Source: DASQPJ01 sp036268355 (GTDB taxonomy: Bacteria; Actinomycetota; Actinomycetes; Sporichthyales; Sporichthyaceae). From it: a stretch of DNA of 64,000 nucleotides. The notes beneath the pieces were generated by a model that was not told where the DNA came from, did no database searches, and saw only the letters and a list, made by a program, of their open reading frames with translations. The position numbers were made by a program, and so were the translations under genes. Numbering within the stretch: the stretch's first letter is position 1; the number at the start of each line of letters is the position of its first letter. Shown piece after piece: positions 41,024 through 49,694 of this stretch. The DNA lies in NCBI GenBank assembly GCA_036268355.1, contig DATAUG010000184.1, positions 1 to 64,000 on the forward strand, in the 5' to 3' direction.

Positions 41024-41285
41024 GCCCGCTCCTTACCCAGGCGACCTTCGCGTACCCGGGCCGCCCGCTCGCCCGCGCTGCAACGCTGGTCGCGCACTCA
41101 ACGAGCTCCACGGCCGCTCGAGGTCCGCGCCGGCGACCGACAGTGCCGATTGTCACCGATTTACCCCGATGAGCGAAAAGTCCGGTATGCGTTCTCCCTA
41201 TAGCGGTACAGGACGGGACAAGGCCGACGACATGGACGTGTAGCACGTTTAGGTTCACCGGGTGACCCTGTGCATCCCCCGCAAC

Positions 41286-42488
41286 GTGAAATTGACAGGT
41301 CGCGCATTCCTGACGCTCGCCCTTGCCGCCGGCCTGGTCGGGTGCAGCAACCCGCTGGAGCGACGAGCCTCGGCCGGGGCGCCGCTGGAAGTGCCTCCGC
41401 CCGTGGCCGCTGCCCCGGCCGCTCCCGCGGTCCAACCGACCACCACCACGTCGGCCACCCCGACACCCACCTCCGCCTCGACCGTCGCGGCCGACGGTGG
41501 CCCGTCGGCGCACCGGTTGGCGCCCGGCGAGAAGCCGCCGCAGTTCATCGTGATCTCGTTCGACGGCGCGGGCAGCCTGGACCGCTGGCACTACTACCGG
41601 AACATCGCGAACCAGGTTGGCGCGCACCTGACGTATTACCTGTCCGGGCCGTACCTGGTCCCGGGCAGCAAGAAGAACCTCTACAACGCGCCGCACCACA
41701 AGCCGGGCTCGTCCGACATCGGCTGGGCCGACAGCGACGCCGACGTCGCGGCGCGGATGGAACAGGTGCGCCAGGCGTACCTGGAGGGCAACGAGATCGG
41801 CACCCACTTCGTCGGTCACTTCTGCGGCGCGAGCGGCGGCCTGCACTGGACCGCCGACGACTGGCGCAGCGAGCTGACCCAGTGGTACTCGTTCCTCGAC
41901 AACTGGCGGACCAACGCCGACGACCCCAACGCCGGCGCCATGCCGTTCAAGGATTCCGAGGTCGTCGGCGAGCGCACGCCGTGCCTGGAGTACAAGCCGT
42001 CCGTCCTGTTCCCGGTGCTGAAGTCGTTCGGATTCCGTTACGACACCAGCGATTACGGCTACCTGCAGTGGCCGAAGAAGGACCCCGGGACCGGCATCTG
42101 GGAGATCCCGATGCAGGAGTTGCACGCGGCCGGGACCGGCAGACCGGTACTCTCGATGGACTACAACTTCTACGACATGCAGACCCACGCCGTCGACGGG
42201 TCGCCCGCGCTGCGCCCGGCCTACGGGAAGCAGGTCCTGGACACCTACCGCAACGCCTATCAGGCGCTCTTCAACGGCAACCGGGCACCGCTGATCCTCG
42301 GCGACCATTTCGCCAACTGGAACGGCGGCATCTACACCCAGGCCTTGGGCCAGTTCATCTCCGAGACCTGCGGCCGACCCGAGACCAAGTGCGTCACGTT
42401 CACCCAGCTGATCAACTGGATGGAGGCGCAGTCGCCGGACACGCTCAGGTCGCTCCAGGCGCTGCCGGTCCAGCCGATGTCCAAGTAG
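41286..42488 (+). CDS. Secreted lipoprotein, NodB-type polysaccharide deacetylase (paralogue A)
   Basis: From GTG 41286 there are 400 residues with a lipoprotein signal ending LVGC (lipobox); GTG 41262 is an alternative. After a Pro/Thr-rich stalk comes the deacetylase-like core: VISFDGAGSLDRW (motif 1 Asp), EIGTHFVGHFCG (HxxxH metal ligands), VGERTPCLEY (RxP motif) and LILGDHFANWNGG. It would be anchored outside the cell and act on a cell-wall or extracellular glycan. A related protein is encoded at 43885-45348. Confidence 0.82.
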   Translation: MKLTGRAFLTLALAAGLVGCSNPLERRASAGAPLEVPPPVAAAPAAPAVQPTTTTSATPTPTSASTVAADGGPSAHRLAPGEKPPQFIVISFDGAGSLDRWHYYRNIANQVGAHLTYYLSGPYLVPGSKKNLYNAPHHKPGSSDIGWADSDADVAARMEQVRQAYLEGNEIGTHFVGHFCGASGGLHWTADDWRSELTQWYSFLDNWRTNADDPNAGAMPFKDSEVVGERTPCLEYKPSVLFPVLKSFGFRYDTSDYGYLQWPKKDPGTGIWEIPMQELHAAGTGRPVLSMDYNFYDMQTHAVDGSPALRPAYGKQVLDTYRNAYQALFNGNRAPLILGDHFANWNGGIYTQALGQFISETCGRPETKCVTFTQLINWMEAQSPDTLRSLQALPVQPMSK

Positions 42489-42503
42489 CACCCGCCCTGG
42501 ACA

Positions 42504-42815
42504 CGCACCCTCGGCTCACGGGGGTGTCACCCCTTGCGGCACGCGCCCTCGGCGCACCGGGTGTCACCCCCTTGCGGCACGCGACCTCGGCACGCTCCCT
42601 CGGCCTCACCAGGTGTCACCTCTTGTGGCACGACCCGCCGCGAGGAAACACGGTTGATGGTGTCGGTCCGGGTGACACCCCTTGTGGCACGCACCCTCGG
42701 CTCACCGGGTGTCACCCCTTGCGGCACGCGACCTCGGCGCACGGGGTGTCACCCCTTGTGGCACGACCCGCCGCGAGGAAACACGGTTGATGGTGTCGGT
42801 CCGGATGACACCCCG
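42504..42815. repeat. Intergenic repeat array (GGTGTCACCCCTTG units plus a 49-bp direct duplication)
   Basis: Six or seven degenerate copies of a unit of roughly 40 bp, recognised by CGGGTGTCACCCCTTGCGGC and CCTCGGC, lie head to tail. Within the array a 49-bp block is identical at 42623-42671 and 42756-42804 (contains GAGGAAACACGGTTGATGGT). Each GGTGTCACC is self-complementary, so many mini-hairpins can form. Short CCGTCGGATCG repeats follow at 42813-42862. Spacing is not CRISPR-like. Confidence 0.8.
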
Positions 42816-42913
42816 TCGGATCGGGCCGTCGGATCGCGCCGTCGGATCGCGCCGTCGGATCGGCGGCGGAAAACGGCCGGCGGCCGCGGCGGACGGTCGG
42901 GCAGGCTGGGCGC

Positions 42914-43930
42914 GTGAAACCAGGAAGCGCGGCCCGCCTCGGAATGCTTGCGATGCTGTGGGGATCCAGCTTCCTGTGGATCAAGCTCGCGTTGCACGGC
43001 ATGTCCCCGGTGCAGCTCACCGCCGCCCGGCTGGCCATCGGCGCCGCCGTCCTCGCCGCCGTGGTGCGCGCCCGGGGGCTGCGGCTGCCGCGGGACGGGG
43101 CGACGTGGCGAGCGCTTGCGTTGGCCGCGTTCTTCGCCAATGCGTTGCCGTACACGTTGTTCGGCGTCGGCGAGCAGTCGGTCGACTCCACGATCGCCGG
43201 CGCGATCAACGCCACCACGCCGCTGTGCACGTTCGCCTTCGGCCTGCTCGGCACGAGCGGCCGGGGACCGGACGCGGCCGCGCTCGGGGCACGTCGGGTC
43301 GCCGGGCTGGTGGTCGGGTTCGCCGGCGCCGTGCTGCTGCTCGCGCCCTGGGACGCCGCGCATTCCGGGACGGTCGGCGGCTCGGTCGCCTGCCTGATCG
43401 CCTCGGCCGCGTACGGCATGTCGTTCGTCTACATGGGGCGGCGACTGGTGGGCCGCGGGATTCCGCCACTGGTTCTGGCCGCGGGCCAACTGATCGCGGC
43501 AACGGCCTGGGCGCTGCTGGCGCTGCCGTTCGTCGGCCGCTCGGCGGTCCACCCGCATCCGGAGGTGCTCGTTGCCGTCGCCGCGCTCGGACTGGGCGGC
43601 ACGGGCCTGGCATACGTGCTCAACTACCGGCTGGTCTGCGACGAGGGGCCGGCGGCGACCAGCACCGTCACCTACCTGATGCCGGTCACCTCGATAGCAC
43701 TCGGCGCGGTGTTCCTCGGCGAGCCCATGGGCGCGAATCTGGTCGGCACCGTCGTGATACTGGCCGGGGTCTTCCTCGCGCAGCGACGCACCGACAAGCC
43801 GCACCTCGGTCGTCCAGCACGCGGATCTCGGCATCGTTTGGCAAATATCCGGATTTGTCATCCACGCGCCGGCACCCTGACCGCATGTTCCCCAGAACCC
43901 TCTGCGCAGGCGCAACCGCCCTGCTCCTGA
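42914..43930 (+). CDS. DMT/EamA-family transporter
   Basis: Up to 338 residues with about 10 transmembrane helices. The first EamA repeat starts LAMLWGSSFLWIKLALHGMS and the second GGSVACLIASAAYGMSFVYM. TSIALGAVFLGEPMGANLVG is the usual C-terminal motif. The conserved part ends near residue 295; the last 40 residues overlap the next gene start and may be read-through. It exports or imports a small metabolite. It is inserted between the two deacetylase paralogues. Confidence 0.85.
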   Translation: MKPGSAARLGMLAMLWGSSFLWIKLALHGMSPVQLTAARLAIGAAVLAAVVRARGLRLPRDGATWRALALAAFFANALPYTLFGVGEQSVDSTIAGAINATTPLCTFAFGLLGTSGRGPDAAALGARRVAGLVVGFAGAVLLLAPWDAAHSGTVGGSVACLIASAAYGMSFVYMGRRLVGRGIPPLVLAAGQLIAATAWALLALPFVGRSAVHPHPEVLVAVAALGLGGTGLAYVLNYRLVCDEGPAATSTVTYLMPVTSIALGAVFLGEPMGANLVGTVVILAGVFLAQRRTDKPHLGRPARGSRHRLANIRICHPRAGTLTACSPEPSAQAQPPCS

Positions 43931-45348
43931 CCGCGCTGGCCGCCTGCGGCGCCACAAACGCGGCGGCACCGGCCGCAATCACTGTGCGCACGCCGCAGAC
44001 CGACCTGGCGGCGGCGCGGCGGGCACCGACCGACCCACCGGCCGCGACCGCGCGCGTCGGGCCGGCGGCGCTGGGCGCCGTCCCCACCGGGCAGCGCCCG
44101 CCGCAGATCGTGGTGACCGCGTTCGACGACTCCGGGGATGCGATCACCAGTCCCGAGGGGCACTACGCGATATTCGACTACTGGCGCCAGGTGTCGCGCG
44201 AGTACAACGCCCGCATGACGTTCTTCCTGACCGGCCTGCAACTGCTGACCAGCCAGACCGAGCACACCTACGACGCTCCGCAACTCGGTCCGGGCAATTC
44301 GCACATGGGCTTCGCGTTCAACCACGTCCAACCGCTGCCCGGTGAGACCCAGACCGATGCCGTGCGCCACGAGATGAACAACCTGAAGGGCGCTTACGCC
44401 GAGGGGAACGAGATCGGCACGCACTTCGGCGGCCACATCTGCGGCAACGCCAAGGGCGCCGTCGGGTCCTTCAGCTCCGCGGACTGGGAGCAGGAGATCG
44501 AACAGTTCAACAAGATGGTCGACAACGCCAACCAGACCAACCACCTCGACCCGCCGGTCAACCTGGGCTTCACCTCGGCCGACATCGTCGGCTCGCGAAC
44601 CCCCTGCCTGGAAGGCAACTTCCACTACCTGTACCCGGTGCTGGCCAAGCACGGGTACACCTACGACACCAGCCCGACCCCGCAGATCCGGTGGCCGAAC
44701 CGTGGCGCCTCCAACACCGGACCGACCAACCTGTGGGTGTTCCCGCTGGCCACCCTGCCCCTATACGGGTCCACCCACGACGAGTTGGGCATGGACTGGA
44801 ACATCTGCGCCTGGCACGACCCCGGGTGTGAGCCCAAGCAGGTGCCTGCGGCGTCGGCCGACAAGTGGAGCCAGCAGACGTTGGACACCCTGCGGACCTA
44901 CTTCGAGAAGTCCTATACCGGCGACCGCGCCCCGCTGTACATCGGCTACCACCCCGAGATGTGGCACCACGGTGCGTACACCAAGGCGCTGGCCGGCTTC
45001 CTGAAGGAGACCTGCAACAAGCCGGAGGTGCGCTGCGTCAGCTACCGCGAGGTGGCCGACTGGCTGAACAGCGTCCCGGAGAAGCAGTTGGATTCGTGGC
45101 GCACCGGCGACTTCCCGCACTACACCGACCCGAAACCGCCCGGGTACGGCACGCCGGTGGCCGACGTCCTTGTGCCCCAGCCGTGGCCGGCGCCCTCGGA
45201 GCCGTCAACAGTCAGCGGCGCGGGCGCGCCCGGAACGGCCCGGCAAGCCGCGACCGCACCCGACCGGGTTCGGGCTGGACCAGCGGGCCCGGGTCCGGCA
45301 CCGACAAATCAGCCAGGCACACCGGGCAGAGGTGATCGATCCCGGTGA
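43885..45348 (+). CDS. Secreted lipoprotein, NodB-type deacetylase-like (paralogue B)
   Basis: ATG 43885 gives 487 residues with a lipobox LAAC near residue 21. The core matches paralogue A: VVTAFDDSGDAIT, NARMTFFLTGLQLL, EGNEIGTHFGGHICG (HxxxH), SADIVGSRTPCLEG (RxP) and APLYIGYHPEMWHHGAY. The C-terminal 60 residues are Pro/Ala/Gly-rich and overlap a convergent zinc-ribbon ORF. Probably an envelope-attached carbohydrate esterase. It overlaps the end of the DMT frame by 46 bases. Confidence 0.82.
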   Translation: MFPRTLCAGATALLLTALAACGATNAAAPAAITVRTPQTDLAAARRAPTDPPAATARVGPAALGAVPTGQRPPQIVVTAFDDSGDAITSPEGHYAIFDYWRQVSREYNARMTFFLTGLQLLTSQTEHTYDAPQLGPGNSHMGFAFNHVQPLPGETQTDAVRHEMNNLKGAYAEGNEIGTHFGGHICGNAKGAVGSFSSADWEQEIEQFNKMVDNANQTNHLDPPVNLGFTSADIVGSRTPCLEGNFHYLYPVLAKHGYTYDTSPTPQIRWPNRGASNTGPTNLWVFPLATLPLYGSTHDELGMDWNICAWHDPGCEPKQVPAASADKWSQQTLDTLRTYFEKSYTGDRAPLYIGYHPEMWHHGAYTKALAGFLKETCNKPEVRCVSYREVADWLNSVPEKQLDSWRTGDFPHYTDPKPPGYGTPVADVLVPQPWPAPSEPSTVSGAGAPGTARQAATAPDRVRAGPAGPGPAPTNQPGTPGRGDRSR

Positions 45349-45430
45349 CGGAGTCCTCGTACTGCTCGACCTCGGACCCGCACAACGGGCACATCCCGGG
45401 ATGCTCGACCGCGGCGTACGAGCTTCGCAT
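45212..45430 (-). CDS. Small zinc-ribbon protein
   Basis: The product has 72 residues. Two CxxC knuckles (HPGMCPLCGSEVEQYE and HLCPVCLADLSV) are spaced as in a zinc ribbon; the tail is Arg/Pro-rich. It is antisense to the C-terminal low-complexity end of deacetylase B by 137 bases, so either the overlap is real or one of the ends is not translated. The Cys pattern argues for a real gene. Confidence 0.55.
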   Translation of the reverse strand: MRSSYAAVEHPGMCPLCGSEVEQYEDSVTGIDHLCPVCLADLSVPDPGPLVQPEPGRVRSRLAGPFRARPRR

Positions 45431-45581
45431 CGTGGTCTCCGTTCGACGTCCACGCCTGGGCTCCTGGCAAACCTAGGCACCCGGCACGACGCAGCGGCGA
45501 CCGCCGAATGAATGTCGCAAGATCACTTCGGTGTACCCGTCGCAACCTGAGCGTGGCTTCGCCGGGCGCAGGCGCGACAGC

Positions 45582-46502
45582 TCACCGCAGCCGGATCGTG
45601 GTCAGGGCGCCGTCGCCGGCCAGGACCCGTCCGGTGACCGGGTCCATCCACGCGTCCAGAATCGCGTACTCGCCGGACGGCAGGGCGTAGCTCAGGAATT
45701 GCGACTGGCCCGCGGACAGCGGCGCGCTCATCAGGGCGGCCGACGCCAACGGCGAGGGCCCGGTCCCGGACGAGAAGAAGCGTTCGACGTCCTCCCGAGT
45801 AGCTCCGGCGGCCATGGCTCGGATGACCAGGAAGTGGTAGCCGGTCTCGGTGTCATCAGCGTTCGCCAACTCCAGCGTGCCGTGTCCGGGCAGCACGGGC
45901 GGGGCGAAGACGAAATTGTCGTCGCCCTCGGTGATCTCCCCCACCGGCCGGGCCGGCATGGGCGGGTACTTCCCCCAGCCGACGTGCAGCACCGCATCGG
46001 AGACGGCCGAGGCGCCGAGATCCTCCAGGTAGACGTCGCCGGCGGGCAGCTCCGCACTGATCGTGGCCGGGTGCCCAGCGTCCACCCAGGCACCGCCCAG
46101 CGCAATCAAGGACTCCTGGGCGGTCCGCTGGTAACCGGCGACCATCTGCGGGTCGGCGCTCGGACGGTGCGGGGTGGTGACCGTGCTCGCCCTGGGGTTG
46201 GCCGCGTTGACCGACCAGAGGGACCGGATGTCGCCGGCGGGCGTGCTCACGTCGCCGCGCGGTCCCACGCTCGGGCTGACCAGCCACAGGTGGTGTTCCC
46301 CGTCGGGCGCGGAAATCCGGAACGTGACCCAACCCGAGGTGACGCTCCTGGTCCCGGCCAGCTTGATGCCGGTCGCCGTCATCATCACGTCGACGTGCGG
46401 CGGCGGCTTCGGGCCCGGGATCGTCGCGAAGATCAGCCCGACCCCACCGACGAGGATCGCGGCGGTGGTCCGCAACCCCGTCGCGGTCGTGACCTCGCGC
46501 AT
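45582..46502 (-). CDS. Secreted or membrane-anchored hypothetical protein
   Basis: The product has 306 residues. An N-terminal hydrophobic segment (LRTTAAILVGGVGLIFATI) acts as signal or anchor. The rest is beta-rich, with VTFRISAPDGEHHLWLVSP, AGDVYLEDLGASAVSD and SGEYAILDAWMDPVTGRVL. It resembles extracellular beta-sandwich proteins that bind metals or sugars, but no family is recognised. It lies 28 bases downstream of a membrane-protein gene and is probably cotranscribed with it. Confidence 0.7.
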   Translation of the reverse strand: MREVTTATGLRTTAAILVGGVGLIFATIPGPKPPPHVDVMMTATGIKLAGTRSVTSGWVTFRISAPDGEHHLWLVSPSVGPRGDVSTPAGDIRSLWSVNAANPRASTVTTPHRPSADPQMVAGYQRTAQESLIALGGAWVDAGHPATISAELPAGDVYLEDLGASAVSDAVLHVGWGKYPPMPARPVGEITEGDDNFVFAPPVLPGHGTLELANADDTETGYHFLVIRAMAAGATREDVERFFSSGTGPSPLASAALMSAPLSAGQSQFLSYALPSGEYAILDAWMDPVTGRVLAGDGALTTIRLR

Positions 46503-46519
46503 GGGCCACGAGTTTAGGC

Positions 46520-46534
46520 CTGATGAGGCGTCAG
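46520..46534. repeat. Dispersed palindrome, copy 5 (one mismatch)
   Basis: CTGATGAGGCGTCAG overlaps the TGA stop of the membrane-protein gene (46531-46533, minus strand). Confidence 0.5.
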
Positions 46535-46995
46535 TCAGGCCGGCCCGGCGAAGTGACGCGCCGCAACATCAGCAACGCCAGCACCAGCAGTACGCCCTCA
46601 ACGGCCAAGCTCAGCAACCCGAGCGGCTGGGTCCAGTTGCCTTTGTCGTCCATGTCCCCCGGCAGGCCGGTGCTGCGGGTGAGTATGTACCCAACCATCG
46701 GGCCGAGCGCGACGCCGGCGGCGAGCAGCCAGGCGCGGCGCAACAACCGTCCGTTCGCGATCATCAGCGCGATCGCGACCAGCACGGCCGCGACCTCCAG
46801 GGCGTAATACCCGGGGCGCATCCAGCCGGTGTTGTTGCCCGGGAATCCACCCTGGTCCTGAACGTGGATCCAGTAGACGCCGAAGGACAGCGCGGCCCCG
46901 GCGAATCGCAGCGTCCAGCCCAGTCGGGCCGGCACGGCACGGGCGACGGCAGCGCGGTGGGAGGCAATGGTGGCGGACAAGGCAGGCTCCATCAA
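46531..46995 (-). CDS. Hypothetical membrane protein with four helices
   Basis: The product has 154 residues. Helices are near 28-45 (LRFAGAALSFGVYWIHVQ), 62-80 (YALEVAAVLVAIALMIA), 88-106 (AWLLAAGVALGPMVGYIL) and 127-145 (LGLLSLAVEGVLLVLALLML). A conserved-looking extracellular loop carries the motifs DQGGFPGNNTGWMRPGYY and TGLPGDMDDKGNW. No known family is recognised. It is first of a two-gene unit with the secreted protein at 45582-46502. Confidence 0.72.
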   Translation of the reverse strand: MMEPALSATIASHRAAVARAVPARLGWTLRFAGAALSFGVYWIHVQDQGGFPGNNTGWMRPGYYALEVAAVLVAIALMIANGRLLRRAWLLAAGVALGPMVGYILTRSTGLPGDMDDKGNWTQPLGLLSLAVEGVLLVLALLMLRRVTSPGRPD

Positions 46996-47152
46996 TTCGG
47001 GTCACGGACGGCAACAGCACGTCACCCAAAGAGTGGGCCGAATTCCTTTCCGCCGGCTTGGACTCGGCCCTGCGATAACTTTCCGCTTCCCTAAACCGGA
47101 CCGGACGTACCAACGGCACAGGCGGATCGGGCCGGGACGCCCGATCCCCACC

Positions 47153-47866
47153 TCACTGGATCGAGACCAGGTCCACCACGAACACCAGAGCGGCATCCGG
47201 CGGGATGGCGGGGGACGGCGGGTTGGGGCCGTACGCGAGGAATCCCGGGATGGAGATCTCGCGCCGGCCACCGATCTTCATCCCGACGATCCCGCCTGCG
47301 AAGCCGGGCACCACACCGGACAGCGGGAAGGCGACCGGAGCCGAGCCGGACTTCCAGGACGCGTCGAAGACCGTCCCGTCGGAGTACAACGCCCCCACGT
47401 AACGCACGTTCACCGTGTCGGTGGCCACGACGGTCTTGCCTGTGCCAACGATCAGGTCCCGGACGAACAGGTTGGACGGCGCCGTACCAGTGCCCTTGGC
47501 GATCGTCGGTTCTTTGTCGAACGCGGTCGCGTTCGCCGTGATCGCGGGCATCCCGGGCTGCGTCTTGTCGCCCTCGGGGAACGGCGAGGCCGTCGGGAAC
47601 GGGTTGTTGGGCACCGGCAGCGAGGCCGAGGCGCCGGTGCTCGCGCCAGGCGTGGCCGTCGCGCCGGAGTCGCCCGTGGTGGACGGCTGCGCCGACGGTG
47701 CGGCCGACGAGGCCGAGGACACCGAGTCCGACGAGGCCGAGGAGGAGCCGCCGTGTTTGCAGGCCGACAAGGTCAACGCCACGCTCAGCGTGAGCGCGCC
47801 GGCGCAGACGCGGCGGGCGGAGCGGGCGATTCGGCCGAGGGAGCCCGGAGGCTGCAAGATCATCAC
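47153..47866 (-). CDS. FKBP-type peptidyl-prolyl isomerase lipoprotein
   Basis: The product has 237 residues. A lipoprotein signal ends LTLSAC; a Ser/Ala/Pro-rich stalk of about 60 residues follows. The FKBP domain (about 125-237) has NLFVRDLIVGTGKTVVATDT, VNVRYVGALYSDGTVFDASW, FPLSGVVPGFAGGIVGMKIG and GFLAYGPNPP...IPPDAALVFVVDLV. It catalyses proline isomerisation of exported proteins at the outer face of the membrane. Confidence 0.92.
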   Translation of the reverse strand: MMILQPPGSLGRIARSARRVCAGALTLSVALTLSACKHGGSSSASSDSVSSASSAAPSAQPSTTGDSGATATPGASTGASASLPVPNNPFPTASPFPEGDKTQPGMPAITANATAFDKEPTIAKGTGTAPSNLFVRDLIVGTGKTVVATDTVNVRYVGALYSDGTVFDASWKSGSAPVAFPLSGVVPGFAGGIVGMKIGGRREISIPGFLAYGPNPPSPAIPPDAALVFVVDLVSIQ

Positions 47867-48009
47867 GTCGGCAAATATGGCAGCAGGCCCGAACCGTGCC
47901 GACGACGCCTCGCCGAGGTGCGCCCGCCCGGTTGCTCAGCCGTTCACACCTGTGCCAGGGTCCCAACCTCCGGGCTCCTCGCCGAATCGATCCCGACCGG
48001 AGGCCATCG

Positions 48010-48420
48010 ATGCCCAAGATCATCTGGCAGGACGCCCCGCAGGAGCACGACTACCCGGCAGCGGCGGCCTACCTGTCGCTGGTGCTGCCCGACGATGCGG
48101 TGAAACAAATCGTCGACGGCCTGCGACAGGCTCAGGTGACGCACCGCAAGGCGAAGGACATCCTGCGGGCCTCGGGTCTGGCGCTGCTGCCCCAGACCAA
48201 CTCCCACGTCGTGGTCGACCTCGACAAGGTGGCCAAGGAGAAGTCGCTGTCCCCCATCCTCCTGGTCCGCGGCGATGCGCGGGTGCCCGCGCCGCTGCTG
48301 GTGGCCGACGGCTACCACCGCGTATGTGCGAGCTATTACGTGGACGAGAACACCGACATCCCGTGCCGGATCGCCGACTCCCCGGGCCCAGCGCCGGCGC
48401 CCGTGAGCACCGTCAGATGA
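48010..48420 (+). CDS. ParB/sulfiredoxin-fold-like hypothetical protein
   Basis: ATG 48010 gives 136 residues with GGAGG upstream. PQEHDYPAAAAYLSLVLPDD, FKAKDILR-like HRKAKDILRASGLALL and SPILLVRGDARVPAPLLVAD then GYHRVCASYYVDENTDIPCR suggest the ParB-like catalytic pocket (GYHRV). There is no HTH, so it is not a partition protein. Members are widespread in actinobacteria with unknown role. The stop codon lies within a dispersed palindrome. Confidence 0.6.
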   Translation: MPKIIWQDAPQEHDYPAAAAYLSLVLPDDAVKQIVDGLRQAQVTHRKAKDILRASGLALLPQTNSHVVVDLDKVAKEKSLSPILLVRGDARVPAPLLVADGYHRVCASYYVDENTDIPCRIADSPGPAPAPVSTVR

Positions 48421-48431
48421 CGGTGCGTCAG
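48417..48431. repeat. Dispersed palindrome, copy 6 (one mismatch)
   Basis: ATGACGGTGCGTCAG overlaps the TGA stop of the ParB-like gene (48418-48420). Confidence 0.6.
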
Positions 48432-48460
48432 CCGACGGCGGTGCCCCGACGGGCTAGCCG

Positions 48461-49693
48461 GTGACGTTCAACACGCTTACGCTGATCGTCGCCGTCGGCC
48501 TGCTGGGACCGCTGCTCGCCCTGCCCGCCAAGCTGCACATCCCGGTGGTCATCGGTGAACTGATCGCGGGCGTGGCCCTCGGCCCGACCGGGTTTCGGCA
48601 GCTCGACGCGAGCAACCCCACATTCACGTTCCTGGCCGACATCGGGTTCGCGCTGGTGATGTTCGTCGCCGGCACCCACGTGCCGGTACGGGACCCGGCG
48701 CTGCGCCCTGCACTGCGGGCCGGGGCGGCGCGCGCGGCGACGGTGGGTCTGGCGGCCGTGGTGGTCGGGGTCGCGATCTCGAAGGCGTTCGGCACCGGTC
48801 ACGCCCCGTTGTATGCGGTGCTGCTCGCCTCGTCATCGGCCGCGCTGATCCTGCCGATCCTCGACGGCGCCGGGATCACCGGGCCGGTCGTGGTGAACCT
48901 GCTGCCGCAGGTGGCCCTCGCCGACGCAGCGGGGATCGTGCTGCTACCACTGGCCATCGACCCGCCCCGGGCGGGTCGTTCCGCGATCGGCGCGGTGGTC
49001 GTGCTCGCCAGCGCCGCGGTCTTCTTCGTGATCTATCGCCGCGTCGACCGGGACGGCTGGCAGAACCGCGCCCACGAGTTGTCCAAGAAGCGCAACTTCG
49101 CCCTGGAACTGCGGGTCAGTCTGCTCGTGCTGTTCGGGCTGGCCGCGATCGCCACCCAGACCCACGTGTCAATCATGCTGGCCGGGTTCGGCGTGGGAAT
49201 CGCCGTGACGGCGGTGGGCGAGCCGCGCCGACTGGCCCGCCAGATGTTCGGCATCACCGACGGCTTCCTCGGTCCGTTGTTCTTCATCTGGTTGGGGGCC
49301 TCGCTCGACCTGCGGGCGCTGGGCCAGCACCCGGCCTACATCCTGCTGGGCATCCTGCTCGGCCTCGGCGCGGTGGCCACCCACCTGGTGGGCGCCCTGA
49401 TGGGGCAACCGCCGGTTGCGAGCGCCCTGGCGGCGGCCCAACTCGGCGTTCCGGTCGCCGCGGCGACGCTGGGCACCCAGTTGCACAAGCTGCGACCCGG
49501 CGAACCCGCGGCGTTGATGATGGGTGCACTGGTGACGATCGCGGTCGCGTCGGGGTGCGGCGCTGTGCTGGCCCGGCGCAGCCCAGCCACCCCGGCCGAC
49601 GCGAGCGGGACCACGGCCGGCGGAAACGCGGCCGGCGGAAACGCGGCCGGGGGAAACGCGGCCGGGGGAACTCCGGCGACGGGAACTGCATAA
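48461..49693 (+). CDS. Cation/proton antiporter (CPA2/KefB-type, membrane domain only)
   Basis: The product has 410 residues with about 12 transmembrane helices. VVIGELIAGVALGPTGFRQL is the typical CPA2 start, with LPQVALADAAGIVLLPLAI (the acidic ion-site helix) near 150 and GFLGPLFFIWLGASLDLRAL near 268. No TrkA-N domain is attached. The C-terminus contains a (AAGGN)-type repeat encoded by a 15-bp tandem repeat. It probably exchanges Na+ or K+ for H+. Confidence 0.87.
   Translation: MTFNTLTLIVAVGLLGPLLALPAKLHIPVVIGELIAGVALGPTGFRQLDASNPTFTFLADIGFALVMFVAGTHVPVRDPALRPALRAGAARAATVGLAAVVVGVAISKAFGTGHAPLYAVLLASSSAALILPILDGAGITGPVVVNLLPQVALADAAGIVLLPLAIDPPRAGRSAIGAVVVLASAAVFFVIYRRVDRDGWQNRAHELSKKRNFALELRVSLLVLFGLAAIATQTHVSIMLAGFGVGIAVTAVGEPRRLARQMFGITDGFLGPLFFIWLGASLDLRALGQHPAYILLGILLGLGAVATHLVGALMGQPPVASALAAAQLGVPVAAATLGTQLHKLRPGEPAALMMGALVTIAVASGCGAVLARRSPATPADASGTTAGGNAAGGNAAGGNAAGGTPATGTA
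49613..49671 (+). repeat. 15-bp tandem repeat at end of antiporter gene
   Basis: About four copies of ACGCGGCCGGCGGAA (two with GGGGG in place of GGCGG) encode Asn-Ala-Ala-Gly-Gly units. In-frame repeat number could vary without affecting the transport domain. Confidence 0.7.
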
Positions 49694-49694
49694 G

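Noticed and set aside
42504..42815. Repeat array as a CRISPR
   Set aside because: Units vary, are contiguous without unique equal-length spacers, and no cas genes are near.
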